This document shows, one piece after another, positions 1-5,687 of a DNA stretch of 7,911 bases. How positions within the stretch are numbered: position 1 is the stretch's first letter; each line of letters starts with the position of its first letter. The DNA comes from Candidatus Gastranaerophilales bacterium. GTDB taxonomy: Bacteria > Cyanobacteriota > Vampirovibrionia > Gastranaerophilales > Gastranaerophilaceae. Both the position numbers and the translations under genes were made by a program. The notes beneath the pieces were generated by a model that saw only the letters and a program-made list of their open reading frames with translations, had not been told where the DNA came from and searched no databases. The stretch covers positions 1 to 7,911 of the forward strand of contig CANROV010000087.1 of assembly GCA_947632315.1 (NCBI GenBank), written 5' to 3'.

Positions 1-143
1 CAAGATTACACAATAATACAAACATTCTTTGTTTGGGAGAAAGAATTACAGGTGAATTTTTGGCAAAAGATATCTGTCAAACCTGGCTTAACACCGAATT
101 TGAAGGCGGAAGGCATTCACAAAGAATCAGTTTAATTGAATAG
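1..143 (+). CDS. rpiB: Ribose-5-phosphate isomerase B, C-terminal fragment (partial at left edge)
   Basis: This is the end of a gene that enters from the left edge; the first complete codon is at 3 and the TAG stop is at 141-143, giving 46 residues. The frame reads RLHNNTNILCLGERITGEF, continues through a TWLNTEFEGGRHSQRI-type segment and ends ISLIE. The order LHN-x-x-N-(I/V)-L-x-LG, then W-L-x-T-x-FEGGRH-x-x-R, is the C-terminal signature of the RpiB/LacAB sugar isomerase family. RpiB interconverts ribose 5-phosphate and ribulose 5-phosphate in the cytoplasm (non-oxidative pentose phosphate pathway). The arginines around the GGRH segment belong to the phosphate-binding part in known RpiB structures. 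The catalytic Cys/His region lies outside the window, so activity cannot be judged. The last 17 bp overlap the 3' end of the convergent gene on the other strand. LacA/LacB subunits share the fold, but the EGGRH ending favours RpiB. Confidence 0.9.
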   Translation, partial: RLHNNTNILCLGERITGEFLAKDICQTWLNTEFEGGRHSQRISLIE

Positions 144-1059
144 TTTCTTCCTGATTATTATCAATGTTATCAGAATTATTAATAATATGAACAGCTTCTT
201 CTATTGAAGCGGCATAAGGAATCATATCATCCAAATATGCAAAAGAAAGTGCCTCTTTAACGCAAGGAGGAGTATTTATTATAATAAATTTACCTCCATT
301 TTCCATACATAATTTATAAACATCAGCAAATATATATGCATTATCCGGTTCAAACGATGTTATTTCTTTTAAGTCGAACAAAACATTTTTTATGCCTGAA
401 AATATAGAGGAATTAATATTTTTAACTATTAAATCAAAGATTTTCGGACTTCCGAGTTTTTTCAAGACGTAAGAAACAATGTTATTATTTATTATGTACC
501 TTGAGAAAGCAATACTGTTATCTTTTTGAAAAGAGGTACTTAAATATTTCAAAAGTTTAGCATGCCAATCTTTGTCTTTTTGGATATAGAAATCGGCACC
601 TTTTTCATAGCACTCATCAATTAATTCAGCCTCATCAGTACCTGAAATAACAATAATTTTACAATAATGTCCTGTTTCATTTCTGCGTTTTACAACTTCT
701 TCTATAAGTTCCAAACCATCACTGCTGTCAGGCATGAATAAATCAACAATAACACAATCGAAATGAACTTTTTGAAGCTCACATTTTGCTTCTTCCTTAT
801 TTCTCGTTACATTAGGCATTATACCTATTTTTTTCAGTACTGTTGATAATTGATAAATTGAAAGTTCTAAATCATCTGCAATTAATATCCTTTTATCTTC
901 CATTGAATCAATTTTTATTCCGGAAGTAAAGGAATATATTTTTCTTTCAATCTTAATTAAAGCCTCAGAAATATCCTTATCAGTTATCTTGCTTACTTCT
1001 TTTTTATCCATCGAAGCCAGTTCAAATAATTTATTAATTTGTTCTTCCGATATATTCAT
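127..1059 (-). CDS. Response-regulator receiver (REC) fused to a STAS-like domain, 310 aa
   Basis: Three parts are visible. Residues 1-55 are a charged, probably helical N-terminal extension. Residues 56-165 are a CheY-like receiver: acidic pair D62/D63, phospho-acceptor D106 in VIVDLFMPD, S139 in the VISG turn and K161 in YIQKD, so all classical residues are present and it should be phosphorylatable. Residues about 185-293 look like a STAS (SpoIIAA-type anti-sigma-factor antagonist) domain: a VLFDLKEITSF strand and loop, a helix, GGKFIIINTPP, then LDDMIPYAASIEEAV. The Asp-Ser-Ser/Thr-Gly motif where kinases phosphorylate STAS proteins is replaced by SFEPDNA, so this domain probably is not switched by serine phosphorylation. 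There is no DNA-binding or enzymatic output domain. Inference: a cytoplasmic partner-switch or scaffold protein controlled by an unseen histidine kinase. The ATG at 1059 is preceded only by a distant GGGA. The gene is divergent from the operon at 1248 and convergent with rpiB. Confidence 0.85.
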   Translation of the reverse strand: MNISEEQINKLFELASMDKKEVSKITDKDISEALIKIERKIYSFTSGIKIDSMEDKRILIADDLELSIYQLSTVLKKIGIMPNVTRNKEEAKCELQKVHFDCVIVDLFMPDSSDGLELIEEVVKRRNETGHYCKIIVISGTDEAELIDECYEKGADFYIQKDKDWHAKLLKYLSTSFQKDNSIAFSRYIINNNIVSYVLKKLGSPKIFDLIVKNINSSIFSGIKNVLFDLKEITSFEPDNAYIFADVYKLCMENGGKFIIINTPPCVKEALSFAYLDDMIPYAASIEEAVHIINNSDNIDNNQEETIQLN

Positions 1060-1103
1060 TATACTTTTATTTTCCCAATTACAAATAAACTTACATATTT
1101 AAA

Positions 1104-1132
1104 ATTAAATCACTTTATTGGTTTTTAATCAA
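1104..1132 (-). promoter_or_regulatory. Candidate promoter for the REC-STAS gene
   Basis: Read on the minus strand, TTGATT (1132-1127) and TTTAAT (1109-1104) are separated by exactly 17 bp. They match the sigma-70 consensus at four and five of six positions, about 45 bp before the start codon at 1059. In DNA this AT-rich, such matches occur by chance, so this is a candidate only. Confidence 0.25.
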
Positions 1133-1178
1133 GTAATTAAGTAATGTTTCATAAAATAATATTTTTATACGAAATTAA

Positions 1179-1208
1179 GTGACAAAAAATATATTTTAAT
1201 GTTTTAAT
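1179..1208 (+). promoter_or_regulatory. Candidate promoter for the three-gene operon at 1248
   Basis: GTGACA (1179-1184) and TTTAAT (1203-1208) are 18 bp apart and each match the sigma-70 consensus at five of six positions. They lie about 40 bp before the ATG at 1248. The rest of the 188 bp divergent region (1060-1247) is plain AT-rich sequence with a short tandem repeat of AAGTAAT at 1131-1146 and no convincing operator. Chance occurrence is possible. Confidence 0.3.
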
Positions 1209-1247
1209 GTAATTGTAGTTAGGAAAATTATATTTGAAAGTTTTAGT

Positions 1248-2426
1248 ATGAATAAATATAGTATTTTAAAATTAATTTTACTATTCTTTTTATTAATTTT
1301 GAATCCGATTATCACATATGCCGATACAGAATATAACAATTTATCAAATATAGTAATTGAGCCGTTAAACAATCGCTCATATACTCTTAATCTGTTTTTT
1401 GACACCGATTATAAAGGCAGTGCTTTTTTAAATCAAACAAAACAAGGCTCTTATACTATTTTTATTCCTGATACTACTTTAAATAACAAGCTTAAAAATC
1501 CTATATACAAAAATAAAAATGATAAAAAGAAAATTAAAGTTGATATTGAAGAAAAACCTTACATTAAAAATCAAAAAGAAGAAAAATATATTAAACTTAC
1601 TTTAAACATGAACAGTGATTATTCATTGAAATTAGTTAAAAAGACTATTGATGAAGATGATTCTTATAATTCATTTTTTGATAACCTTAACAATAATGTA
1701 AACTATTCATACATATTAATGGCACTAATTATAGGTATAATTTGCTTATTGGCTTATAAATTTATAACCTATTTCCGTAACATTTTTTCAAATCAATCTA
1801 ATATTTATGTGCCTGAAAACTTTACAATAAAAGAAAAACCTTCTACATCAAATATAAAAAATCTGTTAAACAAAGTAAAAAATTTCAAAATTCCGAAATT
1901 AAATTTTAATCAATTTCATACTCAGCCTAATAATGAAGAAACTTTTCCAAGTTTTGAAATACAAAATAATAAACAAGAAATTACACCAAATATAATACAA
2001 AACCAAATAATATCTAAGCCTAAAAAAATAAATTCTCATCCGGCTTCTTCGGTGCAGACAAATCCAATAAAAACATCAAAATATGATGAATCTACAGAAC
2101 TTGATCTTCCCTATGCCGAAAAAGAAGAAATTCAAGAAGAAGAAAAAAAGCAAACAACTAATACACCAAATATAATCTCCATATTAAAAATTACACCTCA
2201 AAAAGGATTTTTTATTTCAACAACAGAAGAAGAAATAACTTTATTCGGATATGTTAATGAAACAACATTCCCCTTAAAAAGTTTTAAAGATCTCTCGTCC
2301 ATTAATCTTCAGGCAAGACTTTATGATAAATACGATGATAAAGAAGTTTATATTGTAAGATTAGACGCTTATAAGGCGATGGTGGAAATAAATAATTCGG
2401 AAATTAGAGAATTGGCTGTTCTATAG
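1248..2426 (+). CDS. Membrane-anchored protein with signal peptide and conserved cytoplasmic tail, 392 aa, function unknown
   Basis: I do not recognise a named family. Residues 1-25 form a signal peptide: short basic start, hydrophobic core, and a plausible signal peptidase I site after T-Y-A25. Residues 26-150 would lie outside the cytoplasm and contain beta-strand-like stretches (IVIEPLNNRSYTLNLFFD, YTIFIPDT), loosely like an AMIN-type envelope domain; that comparison is weak. A single membrane helix spans about 155-177 and is followed by basic residues, placing the rest in the cytoplasm. Residues 190-308 are a disordered Asn/Lys/Pro/Glu-rich linker. Residues 310-392 form a compact end domain (ILKITPQKGFFIS, LFGYVNETTFPLKSF, LQARLYDKYDDKEVYIVRLD) that looks folded and conserved. 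The ATG at 1248 has only a weak GAAAG before it but gives the complete signal peptide. The gene leads an operon, 3 bp ahead of the solute-binding protein gene, so it may be an envelope partner of that transport function (inference). Confidence 0.8.
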   Translation: MNKYSILKLILLFFLLILNPIITYADTEYNNLSNIVIEPLNNRSYTLNLFFDTDYKGSAFLNQTKQGSYTIFIPDTTLNNKLKNPIYKNKNDKKKIKVDIEEKPYIKNQKEEKYIKLTLNMNSDYSLKLVKKTIDEDDSYNSFFDNLNNNVNYSYILMALIIGIICLLAYKFITYFRNIFSNQSNIYVPENFTIKEKPSTSNIKNLLNKVKNFKIPKLNFNQFHTQPNNEETFPSFEIQNNKQEITPNIIQNQIISKPKKINSHPASSVQTNPIKTSKYDESTELDLPYAEKEEIQEEEKKQTTNTPNIISILKITPQKGFFISTTEEEITLFGYVNETTFPLKSFKDLSSINLQARLYDKYDDKEVYIVRLDAYKAMVEINNSEIRELAVL

Positions 2427-2429
2427 AGA

Positions 2430-3650
2430 ATGCGGAAAATTTATTTTTATTTGTTAATTGTTATAATTATTCTGTTATTTATTATCTTTTCCGTTTTCGA
2501 TAATAACAGTAATAACATAACTCACATTAAATTTTCATCTTGGGGTTCGCAATCAGAAACAACCATTCTAAAAAATTTAATTAAAGAATTTGAAATAAAT
2601 CACCCGAATATTAAGGTAGATTTCATACATATTCCGCAAAATTATTTTCAAAAAATTCATTTATTATTTGCCTCTAACCTTGAAAGTGATGTAATATTTT
2701 TAAATAATCAATATATTAAACTTTATCAAAAAGCAGATTTATTAGAGGATTTAACAAATTATAACTGGGATAAAAACATATTTTTCAAAGAAGCTTTGGA
2801 TTGTTTTAATATAAACGGAAGAATATATGCTATTCCCAGAGATATTTCCAACCTTGTAATTTATTACAACAAAGAAATTTTTAATGAAAACAAAATAGAC
2901 CCTGAAGAAATAAAAACAATAAATAATTTAAAAGATATATCAAAAAAGCTCACAAATAAAAACCATTTTGGCATAAATTATGAAGAAAATTCGCTGTATT
3001 GGTTATATTACCTCGCTTCTGAGGGCGGTGGAATACTGTCTGATGACGGTGCTAAATATATATTAAATGATAAAAAAAGCATTAATGCACTTAAACTATA
3101 CAAAAGTATGCTTAAAGAAGATAAGTCTTTACCTTCAAAGTCACAAATCGGAAGCATGACTACAGCCCAAATGTTTATTAACGGTAAATTAGCCATGTAT
3201 TTAGGCGGAAGGTGGATGGTGCCTAAATTTAGAGAAACTATCAGTTTTAATTGGGATGTATTACCTTTTCCTTCTTCAATTGAAAATAAAATTTATCTTG
3301 ACTCCTCAGGCTGGGCAATATCAAAAAAATCAAAACATAAAAAAGAAGCTTTTGAATTTATTAAATTTTTAGCTTCTGATAATTCCATAAATAAAATAAC
3401 AGAATCAGGCTTAATAGTTCCTGCCTTAAAAGAAAGTGCAGAAAAACTTATTAAAACAGAAAATATTCCTTCTCATTCAAAAGTTTTCATCGATACTATA
3501 CAGTTATCAAAGCCTACGCCTGTAAATGAAAATTATAACAGAATTAATGATATAATTAATGAGAAAATACAATTATACCTTAACGGTAATTACGAATTTA
3601 ACGATGTTTTTGATGACCAAACAACTAAAAAAATAGAAAGTTTATTGTAA
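2430..3650 (+). CDS. Membrane-anchored family 1 extracellular solute-binding protein (sugar ABC type), 406 aa
   Basis: The protein has the fold signature of family 1 (maltose/glycerol-3-phosphate type) binding proteins. The strand IKFSSWGSQSETTILKNLI is followed by FEINHPNIKVDFIHIP. Next come SDVIFLN (about 86-92), NGRIYAIPRDISNLVIYYNKEIF (129-151), NGKLAMYLGGRW (251-262) and DSSGWAISKKSKHKKEAFEFIKFLAS (291-316). Length is typical. Residues 5-22 are one strongly hydrophobic segment. There is no lipobox cysteine (the only Cys is 125) and no clear cleavage site, so the protein is probably held by an uncleaved N-terminal helix facing outward. Family members capture sugars or glycerol phosphates for an ABC importer; the ligand here cannot be read from sequence. 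The start follows the previous stop by 3 bp with only a weak AGAG, suggesting translational coupling. Its end overlaps the permease start (TAATG). No ABC permease or ATPase gene is nearby, which is unusual. Confidence 0.9.
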   Translation: MRKIYFYLLIVIIILLFIIFSVFDNNSNNITHIKFSSWGSQSETTILKNLIKEFEINHPNIKVDFIHIPQNYFQKIHLLFASNLESDVIFLNNQYIKLYQKADLLEDLTNYNWDKNIFFKEALDCFNINGRIYAIPRDISNLVIYYNKEIFNENKIDPEEIKTINNLKDISKKLTNKNHFGINYEENSLYWLYYLASEGGGILSDDGAKYILNDKKSINALKLYKSMLKEDKSLPSKSQIGSMTTAQMFINGKLAMYLGGRWMVPKFRETISFNWDVLPFPSSIENKIYLDSSGWAISKKSKHKKEAFEFIKFLASDNSINKITESGLIVPALKESAEKLIKTENIPSHSKVFIDTIQLSKPTPVNENYNRINDIINEKIQLYLNGNYEFNDVFDDQTTKKIESLL

Positions 3651-4951
3651 TGCAGAATATACTTGAAAGAATTTTTAAACTAAAAGAAAATAATACAAAC
3701 ATAAAAACCGAAATTCTATCAGGTATCACAACATTCTTTACGATGTCTTATCTTTTAATATTAAGCCCTAAAATTCTTGAAAATGCAGGGTTAAATTTTT
3801 ATTCTACACTTGGTATAACGGGTATTGTTGTATTTATAGCAAGCTGTTATATGGCATTTATAGCGAATAAACCGTATAATCAAGGCCCTTTCCTTGGTGA
3901 CAGTGCTTTTATAGCGTACACGCTCGTAATATCCATGGGATTTTCAATAAATACAATTCTTGCCGCTATATTAATCTCAGGCATAATTATGTTTTTTATG
4001 ACTCTTTCAAATTTAAGAATAAAAATTGTTAATTTAATTCCTGAAACACTTAAATTAGCATATTGTATAGGCTTAGGATTGTTTTTTATTTATATCTCAT
4101 TGAAAGATATAGGTATAGTAAAATTTACATCAGGTCTAATTCCCGTCGAAGCAGGAAATTTCACTTCTATTCCTGTTATACTCGGCATTTTCTGTTTTAT
4201 ACTTTTAATAACGCTTGTTAAAAAGAATATTAAAGGTGCTGTTATTATTTCAATATTTTCTACGGTAGTTTTGGGGATTCTGTTTAAAGATATATCACTT
4301 CCTGAAAAATTCTTATCTTTACCTTACGGAATATCAAATTCATTTTGTATTTTTGATTTTTCAAACATATTAAAAAAAGAATTTATACCAATTTTCTTTT
4401 TGCTGTTTATTTTAATAAATATAGGAACATCTGGAGCATTGGTCAGTATTTTATACTCTGACAGCGGAAATAATTCATTAAAAGATATAAAAAGACCAAT
4501 GTTAGCAGACTCATTAGCAGTAATAACCGCTTCCGTATTCGGTACTACAACAACAGGAGTTCTGTTAGATTCTAAAACAGGAATTGAATCGGGTGGCAGA
4601 ACAGGTTTGACAGCGGTTGTTGCAGGTTTATTATTTTTATTAGGAATTTTATTTACTCCGTTTATTTCAATAATACCTGCTTATGCTTATGCCCCTGCTC
4701 TTTTATATGTTGGTATTTTAATGGTTTCTTTAATATCAAAAGTTGATTTTCACAACATTTCCGAATATTCTGTCGTATTAATTACCATATCCGTAATGGT
4801 TTTAACTTACAATATTGGAATTGGCATTATGACCGGCTTTTTTATTTATCCGATTATAAAATTTTTATCAGGTGAAAAAGAACAGTTAAATTTAATTTCT
4901 TGGATTATGGCTGTTTTATCACTTATATTTTTCTTTATTTATCCTTACTAA
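3650..4951 (+). CDS. NCS2-family permease, AzgA/PbuG-like but with altered substrate-site residues, 433 aa
   Basis: This is a polytopic inner-membrane protein with about 12-14 hydrophobic segments and the usual length for the AzgA/PbuG branch of nucleobase:cation symporters. Family landmarks: TEILSGITTFFTMSYLLILSP (20-40), an IPETLKLA segment followed by GLGLFF (130-146), FGTTTTGVLLDS (297-308), GGRTGLTAVVAGLLFLLG (315-332), IPAYAYAPALLYVGILM (342-358) and LTYNIGIGIMTGF (385-397). Typical members import hypoxanthine, guanine or adenine. Several binding-site positions differ. The TM3 motif APGMGLNAYFAY reads GPFLGDSAFIAY (79-90). The TM8 motif DLFDTTGTL reads INIGTSGAL (256-264), losing both aspartates. 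The TM10 glutamate (IES) is an aspartate (D307). The fold call is firm; purine specificity is doubtful. The gene starts on the last base of the previous stop codon, a classic coupled overlap, so it is made together with the binding protein. Confidence 0.88.
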   Translation: MQNILERIFKLKENNTNIKTEILSGITTFFTMSYLLILSPKILENAGLNFYSTLGITGIVVFIASCYMAFIANKPYNQGPFLGDSAFIAYTLVISMGFSINTILAAILISGIIMFFMTLSNLRIKIVNLIPETLKLAYCIGLGLFFIYISLKDIGIVKFTSGLIPVEAGNFTSIPVILGIFCFILLITLVKKNIKGAVIISIFSTVVLGILFKDISLPEKFLSLPYGISNSFCIFDFSNILKKEFIPIFFLLFILINIGTSGALVSILYSDSGNNSLKDIKRPMLADSLAVITASVFGTTTTGVLLDSKTGIESGGRTGLTAVVAGLLFLLGILFTPFISIIPAYAYAPALLYVGILMVSLISKVDFHNISEYSVVLITISVMVLTYNIGIGIMTGFFIYPIIKFLSGEKEQLNLISWIMAVLSLIFFFIYPY

Positions 4952-5193
4952 TCTACAGCTTTAAAACTTATACGTTTAATAAAACAACCGGACAAAATCT
5001 TTTTCTTCTTATAATAAAATTTAATAAATTCAAAATCATATTACACCTCTTGTATATATAAAGTATATACTATAAAAATAATTTACTTTTTTTGGTGTTT
5101 TTATTAAGTTTTGTAAAAAAAGTATATATTATAATTATAATTACTAAAGAAATATAGTTTTATACCGATTATTTAATTATGCACGAGCTTATA
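4952..5193. promoter_or_regulatory. Regulatory intergenic region with AGTATATACT palindrome and repeated AAGTATATA
   Basis: This is the longest non-coding stretch in the window. The 10-bp perfect palindrome AGTATATACT lies at 5062-5071, and the 9-bp word AAGTATATA occurs at 5061-5069 and again at 5120-5128, 59 bp apart in the same orientation. The second copy abuts the tandem -10 boxes of the downstream gene, where a bound regulator could act (inference). No rho-independent terminator for the upstream operon is visible; the best inverted repeat, AAAC/GTTT at 4964-4977, is only 4 bp with no T-tract. Extreme AT content makes short palindromes common, so operator function is speculative. Confidence 0.35.
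5111..5141 (+). promoter_or_regulatory. Candidate promoter with two tandem TATAAT boxes
   Basis: Two perfect -10 hexamers lie side by side, TATAAT at 5130-5135 and TATAAT at 5136-5141. The best -35, TTGTAA at 5111-5116, sits 19 bp before the second and 13 bp before the first, so only the second makes an acceptable though long-spaced pair. The implied leader of the gene at 5206 is about 60 nt. Confidence 0.45.
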
Positions 5194-5200
5194 GAAGGAG
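5194..5200 (+). promoter_or_regulatory. Strong Shine-Dalgarno site deciding the start at 5206
   Basis: GAAGGAG lies five bases before the ATG at 5206. It is the best ribosome binding site in the window and decides between this ATG and an in-frame ATG at 5179, which has none. Confidence 0.8.
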
Positions 5201-5205
5201 TTAAA

Positions 5206-5625
5206 ATGGACTTAAAAATATCTGAAAAAAATATAGATATTGAAGGAAATTTAGAGACATTAAATAACATAGGGTTATCTGATATAAAGTTCATATCAGT
5301 AAATTCAAAATTAATAACAAATAAAAAATTCTTAAAGGTATTGAATGCAACAGAAAAAGGAATAAATAAAAACACGGGAAGATATCAAGAAAGTTTATAT
5401 TGGCACTTTATATCAGCAAAAAAAGAAAAAGATGAAGGTTACTTTCACGATGTGCTGGAAAAAATAATAATTCTTCAAAATGAAATAGAAGAAATAAAGG
5501 TGCTAATGAAAAATAAAAAATTTATGAAAGAATGGAGACGCAATATGGGGCAAATTAGTCCGCTCCAACTGATAAAACATACCGGAAATATGAGACAGGT
5601 AAACTATATTAAATCTTTAATTTAA
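5206..5625 (+). CDS. Small hypothetical cytoplasmic protein, 139 aa
   Basis: I do not recognise this protein. The frame is also open from an ATG at 5179, but that codon has no Shine-Dalgarno site, while 5206 has a strong one, so I place the start at 5206. The product has no signal peptide, membrane segment or cysteine. It is Lys/Ile/Asn/Glu-rich and mostly helical. Residues 80-105 (FHDVLEKIIILQNEIEEIKVLM) have heptad-like spacing compatible with a short coiled coil. A basic stretch follows (KKFMKEWRRN, 104-113), and the tail contains QLIKHTGNMRQ. These features would suit a small nucleic-acid- or protein-binding adaptor, but no motif demonstrates it. The gene looks monocistronic: its own promoter region lies upstream and a strong hairpin follows 18 bp after its stop. 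Composition matches the neighbouring genes. Confidence 0.7.
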   Translation: MDLKISEKNIDIEGNLETLNNIGLSDIKFISVNSKLITNKKFLKVLNATEKGINKNTGRYQESLYWHFISAKKEKDEGYFHDVLEKIIILQNEIEEIKVLMKNKKFMKEWRRNMGQISPLQLIKHTGNMRQVNYIKSLI

Positions 5626-5643
5626 ATAAAAGGTCAAAATAGT

Positions 5644-5686
5644 ATAAAAATGGTATAATCAAAAAAAATGATTATACCATTTTTAT
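5644..5686 (+). terminator. 18-bp perfect hairpin, probable (bidirectional) rho-independent terminator
   Basis: The left arm 5644-5661 (ATAAAAATGGTATAATCA) pairs perfectly with 5669-5686 around a loop of seven A. The right arm ends in a T-rich run (TTTTTATTAT), and the left arm begins with an A run that becomes a T-tract on the other strand, so it could stop transcription from both directions. It lies 18 bp after the stop codon of the 139-residue gene. The stem is AT-rich, only four G-C pairs, but long. The start codon of the next gene falls one base beyond the stem, inside the terminator tail. Confidence 0.7.
5651..5659 (+). promoter_or_regulatory. Extended -10 promoter element inside the hairpin
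   Basis: TGGTATAAT fits the extended -10 form TGnTATAAT, which works with a poor -35; none is visible about 16-18 bp upstream. Transcription would begin around 5666, in the A-loop, leaving a leader of roughly 22 nt with only the right arm of the hairpin. Such a transcript could not fold into the stem. By symmetry the same element occurs on the opposite strand at 5671-5679. Confidence 0.45.
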
Positions 5687-5687
5687 T

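Noticed and set aside
1196..1405. Minus-strand open frame of 69 codons overlapping the start of the operon
   Set aside because: It covers the promoter region and the signal-peptide codons of the well-supported gene at 1248, has low-complexity hydrophobic content and no ribosome binding site.
3008..3196. Minus-strand open frame inside the solute-binding protein gene
   Set aside because: It is a complement of conserved coding sequence with no recognisable product.
4964..4977. Inverted repeat AAAC/GTTT after the permease gene as a terminator
   Set aside because: It has only four pairs and no T-tract, so it is not convincing.
5043..5098. ACACC and GGTGT arms flanking the AGTATATACT palindrome as a larger hairpin
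   Set aside because: It has five pairs separated by 46 bases with mismatches on both sides, as expected by chance.
5179..5205. Longer start (ATG at 5179) for the small hypothetical gene
   Set aside because: No Shine-Dalgarno site precedes it, whereas GAAGGAG sits five bases before the ATG at 5206.
5169..5375. Minus-strand open frame across the start of the 139-residue gene
   Set aside because: It runs through the Shine-Dalgarno site and coding start of the plus-strand gene, and its Phe/Ile/Ser-rich content is expected from AT-rich antisense.
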